Shown here piece after piece: positions 34,482-44,168 of a stretch of DNA of 64,000 nucleotides. The position numbers were made by a program, and so were the translations under genes. Source of the stretch: Paraburkholderia podalyriae (GTDB taxonomy: Bacteria > Pseudomonadota > Gammaproteobacteria > Burkholderiales > Burkholderiaceae); the NCBI RefSeq assembly GCF_014397785.1, contig NZ_VZQQ01000007.1:124001-188000 (forward strand). Direction: 5' to 3'. Below the pieces are notes generated by a model. It saw nothing but the letters and a program-made list of their open reading frames with translations. It was not told where the DNA came from and did not search any database. Every line of letters starts with the position of its first letter. Position 1 is the first letter of the stretch.

Positions 34482-35939
34482 GTGAGCGCACCACCGTCCA
34501 TGCAAAGCGCGCAAGGTTTCAGCGACCTCGCGTCGATCCTGGCCAATCCGATTCTGAACACGGATTCGTACAAGGCATCGCACTTTCTGCAATATCCACC
34601 CGACGCGTCGGCGATGTTCTCGTACATCGAATCGCGCGGCGGACGTTACGAGCGCACGCTGTTCTTCGGCTTGCAGATGCTGCTGAAAGAGTACCTGTGC
34701 CGGCCGATCACCGGCGCGATGATCGATCAGGCCCGCGCCTTCTTCGGCGCGCACGGCGAGCCGTTCAACGAAGCGGGCTGGCGCTACGTCGTGCAGCACT
34801 ACGGCGGCTATCTGCCGGTGCGGATTCGCGCGGTGGCCGAAGGCTCGGTCGTGCCGACGCACAACGTGCTGGTCACCGTCGAATGCGACGACCCCTACGT
34901 GTTCTGGCTCGCGTCGTATCTGGAGACGATGCTGATGCGCGTGTGGTATCCGATCACGGTCGCGACACAAAGCTGGCATCTGCGCCAGACGATCCGCACG
35001 TATCTGCTGAAAAGCAGCGACGACCTCTCGCAGTTGCCGTTCAAGCTGCACGATTTCGGCGCGCGTGGCGTATCGAGCGCGGAGTCGGCGGCGATCGGCG
35101 GCGCGGCGCATCTCGTCAGCTTCATGGGCTCCGATACGGTGCTTGGCGTGCTCGCGGCCAATCACTACTACCACGACAACATGGCCGCGTTTTCGGTGCC
35201 GGCGGCCGAGCACAGCACGATCACGGCGTGGGGCCGTGAGCGCGAATTCGACGCGTATCGCAACATGATCGCGCGCTTCGGTCGGCCGGGCGCAATCGTT
35301 TCGGTGGTGTCCGATTCCTATGACCTGTTCGCCGCGCTGAACGCATGGGGCGGCGAGCTGAAGCAGGCTGTGCTCGATTCCGGCGGCACGCTCGTGATTC
35401 GCCCGGACTCCGGCGATCCGTGCACGATCGTGCTGTACACACTGCGCTCGCTGGAGGCGTCGTTCGGATCGAAGACGAACAGCAAGGGGCGGCGCGTGCT
35501 CGACCATGTGCGCGTGATTCAAGGCGACGAAACGAACCCGGATTCGATCGTGGCGATTCTCGCCGCGATGGACGAGGCCGGCTTCGCCGCCGACAACATC
35601 GTGTTCGGCATGGGCGGCGCGCTGCTGCAGCGGATCAATCGCGATACGCAGCGCTTCGCGATGAAGTGCTCGGCGATCCGGCTAGACGACACGTGGCACG
35701 ATGTATCGAAGGATCCGGTCACGGATCACAGCAAGCGCTCGATGAAAGGCCGGCTCACGTTGCTGCGCCATCGCCGTACCGGCGAGTACCGGACGGTCAG
35801 GTTGCCGATCGTGTGGGACGAGCGCAGCGTGGCGGGCGAGTGGGACGAAGCGCTCGAGACGGTGTTCGACGCGGGCCGCTTGCTGGTGGATACGTCGCTG
35901 GCCGAGATTCGTGGCCGGGCTTATGCGGACGAGGTTTGA
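34482..35939 (+). CDS. nadV: Nicotinamide phosphoribosyltransferase
   Basis: 485 residues, matching NAMPT/NadV (human NAMPT is about 490) rather than the shorter PncB. Family marks are NPILNTDSYKASHFLQYPP, the SYIESRGG loop, KLHDFGARGVSS, and the phosphate-binding GMGGALLQ region. The enzyme makes NMN from nicotinamide and PRPP, a direct NAD salvage route. Translation starts at GTG. No NMN adenylyltransferase or Nudix gene is adjacent in this window. Confidence 0.9.
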   Translation: MSAPPSMQSAQGFSDLASILANPILNTDSYKASHFLQYPPDASAMFSYIESRGGRYERTLFFGLQMLLKEYLCRPITGAMIDQARAFFGAHGEPFNEAGWRYVVQHYGGYLPVRIRAVAEGSVVPTHNVLVTVECDDPYVFWLASYLETMLMRVWYPITVATQSWHLRQTIRTYLLKSSDDLSQLPFKLHDFGARGVSSAESAAIGGAAHLVSFMGSDTVLGVLAANHYYHDNMAAFSVPAAEHSTITAWGREREFDAYRNMIARFGRPGAIVSVVSDSYDLFAALNAWGGELKQAVLDSGGTLVIRPDSGDPCTIVLYTLRSLEASFGSKTNSKGRRVLDHVRVIQGDETNPDSIVAILAAMDEAGFAADNIVFGMGGALLQRINRDTQRFAMKCSAIRLDDTWHDVSKDPVTDHSKRSMKGRLTLLRHRRTGEYRTVRLPIVWDERSVAGEWDEALETVFDAGRLLVDTSLAEIRGRAYADEV

Positions 35940-36080
35940 TTCACTTGTCCTCGCGCCGGTCCCCATTCGCGTCGTTTTCCTATATCGTGTGCGCGATGCC
36001 CGCCGCCTGCCGCGCGCGGGCTGTTTTTCCGGAGCGCGTGCACGGCACGGCGCGCTCCCGCAATGCACGACACGACATCA

Positions 36081-36560
36081 ATGAGCCATCCCAATACCGA
36101 GCTGATCGAACGTTTCTACACTGCCTTCCAGCAACGCGACGCCGAGACCATGGTCGCCTGTTATGCCGACGACGTCGTCTTCAGCGATCCCGCCTTCGGC
36201 GAGCTGGTCGGCGACGAAGTGCGCGACATGTGGCGCATGCTCGTCAAGCACGCGCAGGACTTCACGCTGAGCTTCAGCGACATCCAGGCGGACGACCACA
36301 CCGGCCGCGCGCAGTGGGTGGCGCGCTACCGTTTCGTGCAGACCGGGCGCGACGTCGTGAACCGGATCGACGCGCGCTTCGTGTTCCGCGACGGGCTCAT
36401 CGTCGAGCATCGCGACCGCTTCGATTTGTGGCTGTGGATGCGGCAGGCGATGGGCGTGCGCGGCACGCTGTTCGGCTGGTCGCCGTTCGTGCAGCGGATG
36501 CTCAGGCAGCAGGCACGCCGGGGTCTGCTGCACTACCGCGGGCAGTTGAAGCGCGACTAG
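36081..36560 (+). CDS. NTF2-like (SnoaL) family protein
   Basis: 159 residues with the NTF2-like cone fold seen in SnoaL-like proteins: ELIERFYTAFQQRDAETM, the CYADDVVFSDPAFG strand and IDARFVFRDGLIVEHRDRFD. These bind small ligands or act as isomerases; the role here is unknown. An ATG 18 bases upstream is an alternative start; neither has a good ribosome site. It stands between nadV and a dioxygenase gene on the same strand. Confidence 0.82.
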   Translation: MSHPNTELIERFYTAFQQRDAETMVACYADDVVFSDPAFGELVGDEVRDMWRMLVKHAQDFTLSFSDIQADDHTGRAQWVARYRFVQTGRDVVNRIDARFVFRDGLIVEHRDRFDLWLWMRQAMGVRGTLFGWSPFVQRMLRQQARRGLLHYRGQLKRD

Positions 36561-36651
36561 GCGCAAGCGGGCGCCGCGCCCGTTCCGCTTGCTATGATCG
36601 AAGCCGGACGCGTGCCCGCACTGCTTGCCGGGCCGCCGCACAGGAAGCGCT

Positions 36652-37512
36652 ATGCGAGTCGTCAATGCTGCCTGGCAAGAATGGCTGAGCATCAATGTCG
36701 CGCGTGGCTGCACGCCGGGCTCGCTGATCGACGCGATGGTACAGGCCGGCTTTGCCGACGACGACGCCCGCGTCGCCGTTCACCACGCGTTCGATCGGCG
36801 CCCGGCCGACCCCGCCACGACGGCCACTGTCGCCGATCCCGTCACCCAGCCGTATCGATACGACCCGATGCCGGTCGCGCGCGGCAACCTGATTTGCGCC
36901 GACGAGCGCGACGTGCGCGTGCTGCTGCGCTGTGAGCGCCCGCAGCTAGTCGTGTTCGCCGACCTGCTGTCGGCCGGCGAATGTACTGAGCTGATCGAGC
37001 GCTCGCGGCATCGACTGAAGCGCTCGACGACGGTCGATCCGCTTACCGGCAACGAGGACGTGATCCGCAATCGCACCAGTGAAGGCGTCTGGTATCGGCG
37101 CGGCGAGGACGAGTTGATCGCGCGGGTCGAGCGGCGCATCGCGAGCCTGACGAACTGGCCGCTCGAAAACGGCGAAGGCTTGCAGGTGCTGCATTACGAC
37201 GTGAGCGGCGAGTACAGCCCGCATTTCGACTATTTCCCGCCCGATCAGCCGGGCGGCGCGGTGCACACCGCGCAGGGCGGCCAGCGTGTCGCGACGCTGA
37301 TCATCTACCTGAACGACGTCGCCGACGGCGGCGAGACGGTGTTTCCGGCGGCGGGCCTGTCGGTCGCGGCGCGCGCGGGTGGCGCAGTGTATTTCCGCTA
37401 CATGAACGGCCAGCGCCAGCTCGATCCGTTGACCCTGCACGGCGGTGCGCGTGTGCTGGCCGGCGACAAGTGGATCATGACCAGGTGGATGCGTGAGCGC
37501 GCGTACGGCTGA
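36652..37512 (+). CDS. 2OG-Fe(II) oxygenase, prolyl 4-hydroxylase type
   Basis: 286 residues. The C-terminal double-stranded beta-helix has the iron triad His191/Asp193 (YSPHFDYF) and His263 (LTLHGGARV), plus Lys273 for 2-oxoglutarate. The N-terminal 60 residues form a small helical part (WLSINVARGCTPGSLIDAMV). Bacterial proteins of this type hydroxylate proline in target proteins such as EF-Tu in some species; the target here is unknown. CAGGAAG precedes the ATG. Confidence 0.9.
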   Translation: MRVVNAAWQEWLSINVARGCTPGSLIDAMVQAGFADDDARVAVHHAFDRRPADPATTATVADPVTQPYRYDPMPVARGNLICADERDVRVLLRCERPQLVVFADLLSAGECTELIERSRHRLKRSTTVDPLTGNEDVIRNRTSEGVWYRRGEDELIARVERRIASLTNWPLENGEGLQVLHYDVSGEYSPHFDYFPPDQPGGAVHTAQGGQRVATLIIYLNDVADGGETVFPAAGLSVAARAGGAVYFRYMNGQRQLDPLTLHGGARVLAGDKWIMTRWMRERAYG

Positions 37513-37795
37513 GGCGGCGTCGAAGCTCGACGCAACCACGCCCGCCGATTGCGCAGACGTGTTGCGGCCTATCTGGCTTGAGAAGCCAGAGCCCGCGAGC
37601 CGCAGCCGCCAGCGCATGCCTTCGCCGCCTGCTTCGGAAGGATGTGATCGACCATGCTAACCGGGTTCGCCGCCATATGGCCGTGTGCCCACGCCCATGC
37701 ACGACGGCGGGCCGTCGGTGGCTGTTGACGGTCGTAAACGCGAAAAGGCGCGCGACAATGGCGGGACTTCTTTTTAACCCGTCCTGAGCAATTGC

Positions 37796-38089
37796 CTACT
37801 CACTCAGTAGCCGTTTTACTTCATCAAGGAAGGAAGCCGTCGTGTAGCCCCACAAAACTGGATCGAACTGGCGGCCAAACCGCTCTTTAAACTCTGAGTC
37901 CAGCGTCTCTGGATAGTCGGCTTCGAATGAATTGATGTCAGATATGAGCGCGTCAATGTCACTCCTTGACATTTTCTCGGTGTAGGAAGAAACGAGTTCT
38001 TCTACTGAGTTTCCGAACAGGTCAAAATCTTCGTGGAAACGAGAACGGATCAGCCCCGTCAGATCGCCATATTTCTCATTGTCGGCCAT
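37796..38089 (-). CDS. Probable immunity protein to the RNase A-like toxin
   Basis: 97 residues, acidic and helical (LIRSRFHEDFDLFGNSVEEL, then SDIDALISDINSFEADYPET), resembling contact-dependent-inhibition immunity proteins of the CdiI kind. It follows the toxin gene directly; a GTG alternative start at 38104 would overlap the toxin stop codon (GTGA). I prefer the ATG at 38089, which has GAGGG 8 bases upstream. Lower GC than the flanks. Immunity is inferred from position, size and charge. Confidence 0.72.
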   Translation of the reverse strand: MADNEKYGDLTGLIRSRFHEDFDLFGNSVEELVSSYTEKMSRSDIDALISDINSFEADYPETLDSEFKERFGRQFDPVLWGYTTASFLDEVKRLLSE

Positions 38090-38100
38090 ACGATAAGCCC

Positions 38101-38928
38101 TCACTCCAAGTACGATGTCACGATATAGTACGGCATCCCGTTGTATGTCTTATGTCGGAGGATGACTACGACCTTCTGGGCCTCAACTCTTTTTCCCGTA
38201 CTCCGGACAATCGCAAAACCAACATTTTTCCCGACGTTCTTTGACAGGTCCAAATCTCGTACCGGCGCTTTTGCCCAGGCGCTTATCCTCAGCGCGTTTT
38301 CCCTCATCGCTTCCGATATTGCCCATTCGGCGGCGTTCAGATTGTAGAAGGTGGACACCGTCACCCGTTTTGGCTCGTCGATCAGACGCTGCCGTAATTG
38401 CGCCTCCGTCCGTCCAACATGCTTCAAGATCGTGTGGCCGCCAATTCCGCGAAGCGTCTTTGCTTCATGCATGTTCAGGTTGATCTTGCCCATCGAGATG
38501 CGCGCAGCCCGCACCGCCTTGATTGACCCGGCAAAGCCGAACGGCACGACCATGTCAAGTGACAGGCCGATATGGTTCGCCATGTCAGGACTAGCCTTCA
38601 TCGCCTCGGCCAGCTTCGTCGTACCTTGCTGGGTCAGTGTGGCCGTATCCTGGCCCGTCCAGGCCTGACGCAAACCTGCCGCCGCCGTATCAGAGCCATG
38701 TATGCCGAACACAACGCACCCTGCCTTGCTTAGCATGGTCGGTTCCGGGATCACACACAACGCACTTGCGCCGACCATTTCCAGCACGCCACCGACGATT
38801 TGCAACCCGCCCCATAGCCGGTTGGAAAGCATTTCCGTCTGGCTGATTGACTGTCTTGCCAGCACCGCCGCCAGTTGCGGCGCACTGAGCACCACGCGCA
38901 CGCCATCCGAATCCTGTTGATACGACAT
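38101..38928 (-). CDS. Polymorphic toxin with C-terminal RNase A-like domain
   Basis: 275 residues. The N-terminal 110 residues are an Ala/Gly-rich region with a hydrophobic stretch (LQIVGGVLEMVGASALCVIP), typical of pretoxin segments. The C-terminal part from residue 160 fits the bacterial CdiA-CT RNase A-like family: His165 in GGHTILKHVG, Arg181, the ISAWAK helix end and the final TSY with Thr271 and Tyr273. Such domains degrade RNA in target cells. A GGAGG site precedes the ATG. There is no signal peptide, CdiA or VgrG gene nearby, so the export route is unknown. Confidence 0.78.
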   Translation of the reverse strand: MSYQQDSDGVRVVLSAPQLAAVLARQSISQTEMLSNRLWGGLQIVGGVLEMVGASALCVIPEPTMLSKAGCVVFGIHGSDTAAAGLRQAWTGQDTATLTQQGTTKLAEAMKASPDMANHIGLSLDMVVPFGFAGSIKAVRAARISMGKINLNMHEAKTLRGIGGHTILKHVGRTEAQLRQRLIDEPKRVTVSTFYNLNAAEWAISEAMRENALRISAWAKAPVRDLDLSKNVGKNVGFAIVRSTGKRVEAQKVVVILRHKTYNGMPYYIVTSYLE

Positions 38929-39050
38929 TCCGAACGCCTCCGTAGCTGTTGGGGCTCCCAAGCTAGCAGGCGACAACAGGCAGAGGAATGGGCGACGGAT
39001 GAAAATTGGGGATCTGCTCTTTTCAGACGTGCTGTTGCGTTGCTCCTACT

Positions 39051-39203
39051 TCAGACGTGGGACGCGCTGCGGTGGCGGCGAATCTGTGTGGCTGATGCCG
39101 CGCGTAGCGTGCCGATACTGTCTGAGTAAGCGGCCAACGCGTAGACCATGTCGAGGTCGAGATCGTCATTGCGGTTCGAAATCGCCAGATCGCCTGCTTG
39201 CAT
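39051..39203 (-). CDS. Small ORF of unknown status
   Basis: 50 codons from an ATG with GGGGGA upstream, encoding MQAGDLAISNRNDDLDLDMV and a basic end. It lies in the 309-base gap between the toxin and the MFS gene. I do not recognise it; it could be a real small protein, a remnant of a longer gene, or chance. Confidence 0.25.
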   Translation of the reverse strand: MQAGDLAISNRNDDLDLDMVYALAAYSDSIGTLRAASATQIRRHRSASHV

Positions 39204-39237
39204 CGCGCGTCCCCCTTGGTCGCGTAGCACGTACCAC

Positions 39238-40677
39238 TTATCCCTTCGCCGTATTGTCGCCGCTGCGCGAACCTCCGCCGATGCTCTGCCCAGCATTGCG
39301 CGCGAGCCCCAGATAACCGGACACGGACAGCAGCGTCAGCACACCGGCGAACAGGAACGCGAGGCGGAAATCGTCGAGCGTGAACACGTGGCCGGTCGTC
39401 TCGCCGTTGAACAGCGCCGCGACGCGCAGCGACACCGCGCCGAACGCGATGCCGAGACCGATCGTCATCTGCGCGGCCGCGCTCCACAGCGTGCTCGCCG
39501 CGCTCATCTGCGGCTGCGGGATGTCGGCGTAGGCGAGCGTCGCGAGGGTCGAGAACTGCATCGAGCGCGCGACGCCGTACACGAACACGACGATCAGCAC
39601 GAACACGAGCGGCACGTTCGGCGTCAGCAATCCGCACGCGATGATGAAAATGCCGGCCACCGCCACGTCGACGATCGACACCATCCGAAAGCCGTAGCGC
39701 TGCAGGATGCGCGTGGTCAGCGCCTTCATGCCGAGGTTGCCGAGCGCGCTCGCGAGCAGCAGCAGACCCGAGCGGAACGCCGACAGACCGAAGCCGACCT
39801 GGAACAGCAGCGGCATCAGATAGGGCACCGCGCCGATGCCGATGCGCGTGAACGAGCCGGTGATGACCGTCACCGAAAACGTTGGCACCTTCAGCGTCGA
39901 CACGTCGACGAGCGGATACGGATGTCGCCTCGCATGCTGGAACGCGATCGCGCCGACCAGCAGACCGCCCGCCACGACCGCGATCGCGAGCCACGGATTG
40001 GCGGCCGGCTGGCTCGCGAGTTCCGCGCCGTACAGGATGGCGGTCAGCGCGACGCCGCTCAGCAGCAGGCCGGCGACGTCGAGCGGCTTGCGCTCGGTGC
40101 TGCGCAGGTTCGGCACGATGGCGAGCGCGACGGCGATCGCGGCGAGGCCGAACGGCACGTTCAGCAGGAAGATCCAGCGCCACGACGCGTAGGTCGTGAT
40201 GAAGCCGCCGATCGGCGGGCCGACCACCGGCGCGGCGATGGCCGGCCATGTGATCGTCGAGATCGCCTGCATCATGCGGGCTTTGTCGGTGCTGCGGACC
40301 ACGATCAGGCGGCCGACCGGCACCATCATCGCGCCGCCGATGCCTTGCAGCAGCCGCGCGGCCGTGAACTCGGGCACGTTCTGCGACAGCCCGCACAGTA
40401 TCGACGCGACCGTAAACACGCCGATCGCGCTGACGAACACGGTACGCGCGCCGCAGCGGTCGGCGACCCAGCCGCTCGCCGGGATGAAGATCGCGAGCGC
40501 GAGCATGTACGCGGTCATGCCGAGGCTCAGGCTGTTCGGGCCGACGCCGAACGAACGCGCCATCTGCGGCAGCGCGGTGGCGATCACCGTGGTGTCGAGA
40601 TACTCCATGAAGAAGGTGGCCGCGACGATATACGGCAGCCAGCCGACGTGCGCGTTGCGGGTGCCGGCGCTGTTCAT
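39238..40677 (-). CDS. DHA2-family (EmrB/QacA) MFS drug transporter
   Basis: 479 residues with about 14 membrane spans, the DHA2 pattern. Conserved loops include TVIATALPQMARSFGV in helix 1, the WVADRCGARTVFV motif A and GPPIGGFI of motif C. These proton antiporters export drugs or metabolites in the inner membrane. It lies downstream of the PEP-mutase-like gene on the same strand, with 241 bases between, so it may be read from the same sigma-54 promoter. Confidence 0.9.
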   Translation of the reverse strand: MNSAGTRNAHVGWLPYIVAATFFMEYLDTTVIATALPQMARSFGVGPNSLSLGMTAYMLALAIFIPASGWVADRCGARTVFVSAIGVFTVASILCGLSQNVPEFTAARLLQGIGGAMMVPVGRLIVVRSTDKARMMQAISTITWPAIAAPVVGPPIGGFITTYASWRWIFLLNVPFGLAAIAVALAIVPNLRSTERKPLDVAGLLLSGVALTAILYGAELASQPAANPWLAIAVVAGGLLVGAIAFQHARRHPYPLVDVSTLKVPTFSVTVITGSFTRIGIGAVPYLMPLLFQVGFGLSAFRSGLLLLASALGNLGMKALTTRILQRYGFRMVSIVDVAVAGIFIIACGLLTPNVPLVFVLIVVFVYGVARSMQFSTLATLAYADIPQPQMSAASTLWSAAAQMTIGLGIAFGAVSLRVAALFNGETTGHVFTLDDFRLAFLFAGVLTLLSVSGYLGLARNAGQSIGGGSRSGDNTAKG

Positions 40678-40918
40678 CGCGCGATGTCCCGTGCCGCTCG
40701 CGTGCGCGCGGAAAGACCATTGACGGGCCGGCGCGGGGCGCGTGAAGAGTATGACTTCATGGTGCTTGCGACTACCTTTCGATTGCGTTGGGTGTTTCTG
40801 CGGGCGTCCGGCAGAGCGGGCCGGCGAGGCGGCCGCGTTCGCCAGCCCTGAATCCTAACGCAATAAAGGGTCCCATAACGCCGAGGCGCGCAGCGCGTCG
40901 CCGCGCCGCCCCCGTGCG

Positions 40919-41803
40919 TCAGTCCTTCGCTGCGTACTCCTTGTCCAACCGGTCATACAGCGGCTTGTTGACGAGCCGCTGCCGCTCGCTGAACGGCGCG
41001 ACGATCGTCGCGTCCTCGTCGAGGCGGCCGTTGCTTCGCAGCGTGCCGAGCGCGCGCTGCATGCCGAGCACCGCGCCTTGCAGCGCGGCGTTCGCATACA
41101 GCACGATGCCGTAGCCGAGCTTCGCGAGCGCATCGCGCGACTGCACCGGCGTCTTGCCGCCGATCACGATGTTGATCAACTGCGGCACCTCGAACAGCCC
41201 CGGCAGACGCTCGATGTCGGCGAGCGATTCGGTCGCCTCGATAAACAGGATGTCGGCGCCCGCCTCGATGAAGCGATGACCCCGCTCGATCGCGTCCTCG
41301 ATGCCATGGACCGCGGCCGCGTCGGTACGCGCCATGATCTGCAGGTTCGCGTCTTCGCGCGCATCGACGGCCGCGCGGATCTTGCCGACCATCTCGCTCG
41401 TCGCCACGACTTCCTTGCCCGAGAAGTGGCCGCATTTCTTCGGCATCACCTGGTCTTCGAACTGGATCATGTCGGCGCCGCTGCGCTCGAGCACGCGTAC
41501 GGTCTGGCGCACGTTCAGCGCGTTGCCGAAGCCGGTGTCGGCATCGACGATCAGCGGAAGCGCGACCGCGTCGCGGATGCGCGCGGTGTGCTCGGCGACT
41601 TCGGCGAGGCCGATGAAACCGAGGTCGGGCAAGCCGAGCGACATGTTCGTGACGCCCGCGCCGGTGATGTAGACCGCCTCGAAGCCGGCGTCCTCGATCA
41701 CGCGCGCGCTCATCGCGTTGAACGCGCCGGGCACGAGCAGGCCCTGACGCTGATTGACCGTGGCGCGGAACGCGGCGCGGCGGGTGGCGGAAGTGGTGGT
41801 CAT
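40919..41803 (-). CDS. Isocitrate lyase/PEP mutase family enzyme
   Basis: 294 residues of the ICL/PEPM barrel fold: [20 protein letters not shown], the metal-binding [25 protein letters not shown] with the catalytic-type cysteine, and MARTDA. The KKCGH motif points to a C-C lyase (methylisocitrate lyase or oxaloacetate decarboxylase-like) more than to a mutase. Divergent from a PrpR-type activator and preceded by a sigma-54 promoter. True PrpB sequences differ enough that I do not assign that name. Confidence 0.85.
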   Translation of the reverse strand: MTTTSATRRAAFRATVNQRQGLLVPGAFNAMSARVIEDAGFEAVYITGAGVTNMSLGLPDLGFIGLAEVAEHTARIRDAVALPLIVDADTGFGNALNVRQTVRVLERSGADMIQFEDQVMPKKCGHFSGKEVVATSEMVGKIRAAVDAREDANLQIMARTDAAAVHGIEDAIERGHRFIEAGADILFIEATESLADIERLPGLFEVPQLINIVIGGKTPVQSRDALAKLGYGIVLYANAALQGAVLGMQRALGTLRSNGRLDEDATIVAPFSERQRLVNKPLYDRLDKEYAAKD

Positions 41804-41852
41804 GATGCAGGTCTCCAGAAGGAAAGTCGGTGGTGGAACGCGGCCGACATAC

Positions 41853-41869
41853 CGCAGGAAGCGTGCCAT
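41853..41869 (-). promoter_or_regulatory. Sigma-54 promoter of the ICL/PEPM-family gene
   Basis: Read on the minus strand: TGGCACG, CTTC, CTGC, with GG and GC 10 bases apart. It lies about 50 bases before the start codon of the lyase-like gene, so the leader would be about 40 bases. Confidence 0.75.
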
Positions 41870-41950
41870 TAAACGGCGGTTCTCAGTCGTGCCGCTGGAA
41901 CAACGGTTTGCGCGAAATCGGCTGCGCCTCGACGTTCGTGGCACAATCGT

Positions 41951-41984
41951 GGAACGTTTCATGAAACGTTTCGCGGAACGTTTC
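41951..41984. repeat. Three tandem GRAACGTTTC palindromes (activator-binding candidate)
   Basis: GGAACGTTTC at 41951, GAAACGTTTC at 41963 and GGAACGTTTC at 41975 repeat with a 12-base period; the middle unit is a perfect palindrome. They lie about 90-120 bases upstream of the sigma-54 promoter, the normal enhancer distance, and just before the activator's own start codon, allowing autoregulation. Confidence 0.75.
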
Positions 41985-41999
41985 ACTCAGGAGAGCCGT

Positions 42000-44021
42000 G
42001 TGTCCACATTCACCCCGTTCGTCGCGAATCCGAGTCCCGCCGTCGATGCCGGCCGCCCCGGGGTCGCGCTCGTCAGTATCAGCCGACTGCAGTCGCTTTG
42101 CGAGGCGGTAGCGCCGCGCTATGCCGGCCGCGCGAAATTCTTCACGGTGCGGGAAGGATACGGCGCCGCCGTCGCCGCGCTGCAAGCATACGTGGACGCG
42201 GGTTCCGTCGACGTCGTACTGTCCGCCGGCTCGAACGGCGCATACCTGCGCGAGAACCTCAGCGTGCCGGTCGTGATGGTCAAGGTGAACGGCTTCGACG
42301 TGTTGAACGCGATCACGCGCGCCACCGCCACGTGGCCGCGGGCGCGCATCGGGCTCGTGCTGCATGAAGCAATCGCGCAAGAACTGGCCGACCTGGGCCC
42401 GCTGCTGAACGTCGATCTGAGGCAGCGCGCGTACCGGTCGATCGACGAAGTGCGGCTGGCGGTCGATGAACTCGCGGCGCAAGGGTGCCGCGTGGTCGTC
42501 GGCGCCGGCATGGCTTGCGATCTGGCGCAGCAGGCCGGCATCGAAAGCGTGTTCCTGTATTCGCTGGCCGCGGTCGAGGAAGCGTTCGAGCGCTCGGTCG
42601 AACTGGCGCGCGTGAGCCGGCAGAAGGAATCGAAGCGCGGACGCCTCAACACGATCGTCGCGCATCTGCGCGACGGCGTCGCCGCGTTCGACGAAGCCGG
42701 CCAGCTCGAAGCCGTCAACCCGGCGATGCTCGAACTGCTTGGTTCAGGCGCCAAGCACGAGGTCCCGAAGGGCGACGAGGACACCCCCGCGCGAGTCGCG
42801 CGCGCGCTCGCGCCGCTGTTGCGCGAAACGCGCGCCGCCGACCAGCCGGTCGACGAACGCATCGAGCAGATCGGCGGCCGCGCGTTGATCGTCAACTGCG
42901 TGCCGATCGTCGAGCAGGGCGCGCGCGCCGGTTTCGTCGTAACCGCGCAGGATGCGCTCGTCGCGCAGCGGATCGACCGTTCGCTGCGCACCAGCCAGCG
43001 GCCGAGGCATCTGGTCGCGCGGCATCGGCTCGACGATCTGATCGGCGCTTCGGTGGCGCTCGAGCGCGTGCGCCGGCTCGCGCGCGCCGGCGCCGCACAC
43101 GACGCGACCGTGCTGCTGTGCGGCGAAAGCGGCACCGGCAAGGAACTGGTCGCGCAGGGCATTCACAACGCGAGCCGGCGGCGCGGCAATCCGTTCGTCG
43201 CGTTCAACTGTGCGGCGCTGCCCGAGGGGCTGATCGAAAGCGAGCTGTTCGGGCACGAGGAAGGGGCCTTCACGGGCGCGCGGCGCGGTGGCAAGCCGGG
43301 GCTGTTTGAAATTGCGCACACCGGCACGATCTTTCTCGATGAAATCGGCGAAATGCCGGCCGCGCTGCAAAGCCGGCTGTTGCGCGTGCTGCAGGAGCGC
43401 GAGGTGATGAAGCTCGGCGCGGGCCGCGCCACGCCCGTCGATGTGCGCGTGATCGCCGCGACGCACCGCGATCTGCATGCACTTGTCGAGCAGGGTGCGT
43501 TTCGCGCGGATCTGTATTTCCGATTAAATCTGCTTCAGATAAAATTGCCGCCGCTGCGCGAACGCCGCGCCGACATTGCGCCGCTGGCGCGGTATCTGCT
43601 GGAGCGCGGCGCGCTGCAGTACGGTTTGTCGGCGGGGGCGCTCGAGCAGGCGCTCACGCTTCTCGGCCCGCTTTTTGCGAACTACGCGTGGCCCGGCAAC
43701 GTCCGCGAGCTGGAAAATCTGCTGGCGCGCGCGGCGATTTATATCGGTGACGTAACCCGGGAGATATCCGGGAACCTGGCCTGCGACGGATTGCCAGACT
43801 GGCAGGCGGTGTTTCCCGAATTCGCCCGGATCAGCCCGGCTCAGGTCGAGCGGCTCACGCAGGCGTCTCAGGGCTCGGTCCGTGACAGCACGGCGCCCCG
43901 CACCACCGTCAGCCGTGAGGACGCGCTGCACGCCCTCGAACAATCGGGCGGCAACCGCGCCGCTGCGAGCCGCGCGCTCGGCATCGGGCGGACCACACTG
44001 TGGCGGCTCCTGAAGGGCTGA
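42000..44021 (+). CDS. PrpR-type sigma-54-dependent regulator
   Basis: 673 residues from a GTG with AGGAGA 5 bases upstream; an ATG at 41961 falls inside the palindrome array and is less likely. The N-terminal PrpR_N sensor domain ([20 protein letters not shown]) precedes a PAS-like region, the AAA+ core ([24 protein letters not shown]) and a Fis-type helix-turn-helix ([20 protein letters not shown]). PrpR senses 2-methylcitrate in propionate breakdown; the ligand here may differ. It should activate the divergent lyase-like gene. Confidence 0.88.
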   Translation: MSTFTPFVANPSPAVDAGRPGVALVSISRLQSLCEAVAPRYAGRAKFFTVREGYGAAVAALQAYVDAGSVDVVLSAGSNGAYLRENLSVPVVMVKVNGFDVLNAITRATATWPRARIGLVLHEAIAQELADLGPLLNVDLRQRAYRSIDEVRLAVDELAAQGCRVVVGAGMACDLAQQAGIESVFLYSLAAVEEAFERSVELARVSRQKESKRGRLNTIVAHLRDGVAAFDEAGQLEAVNPAMLELLGSGAKHEVPKGDEDTPARVARALAPLLRETRAADQPVDERIEQIGGRALIVNCVPIVEQGARAGFVVTAQDALVAQRIDRSLRTSQRPRHLVARHRLDDLIGASVALERVRRLARAGAAHDATVLLCGESGTGKELVAQGIHNASRRRGNPFVAFNCAALPEGLIESELFGHEEGAFTGARRGGKPGLFEIAHTGTIFLDEIGEMPAALQSRLLRVLQEREVMKLGAGRATPVDVRVIAATHRDLHALVEQGAFRADLYFRLNLLQIKLPPLRERRADIAPLARYLLERGALQYGLSAGALEQALTLLGPLFANYAWPGNVRELENLLARAAIYIGDVTREISGNLACDGLPDWQAVFPEFARISPAQVERLTQASQGSVRDSTAPRTTVSREDALHALEQSGGNRAAASRALGIGRTTLWRLLKG

Positions 44022-44064
44022 AACGCCCCACGCGTAAACCCGATAGTCTGCACCGCCGAAACTA

Positions 44065-44101
44065 ATAGGGTCAGTCTATCGAACTCATTAACACAATCCA
44101 C
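44065..44101. promoter_or_regulatory. OxyR binding site upstream of ahpC
   Basis: ATAG-N7-CTAT-N7-ATTA-N7-CCAC fits the OxyR tetramer pattern ATAG-N7-CTAT-N7-ATAG-N7-CTAT, perfect in the first half and weaker in the second. It abuts the -35 box, the usual activator position. Confidence 0.8.
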
Positions 44102-44130
44102 TTTACCTATTAAGCGCAGTCTGACATACT
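44102..44130 (+). promoter_or_regulatory. ahpC promoter
   Basis: TTTACC (44102-44107), 17-base spacer, CATACT (44125-44130). A weak sigma-70 promoter of the kind that needs an activator, directly after the OxyR box. Confidence 0.65.
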
Positions 44131-44168
44131 GACCTCACTTTCCAACCCCCTCAGAGAGGATTCAGCAA

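Noticed and set aside
41961..41999. ATG 41961 as start of the PrpR-type regulator
   Set aside because: It lies inside the tandem palindromes and lacks a ribosome site, while GTG 42000 has AGGAGA at 5 bases.
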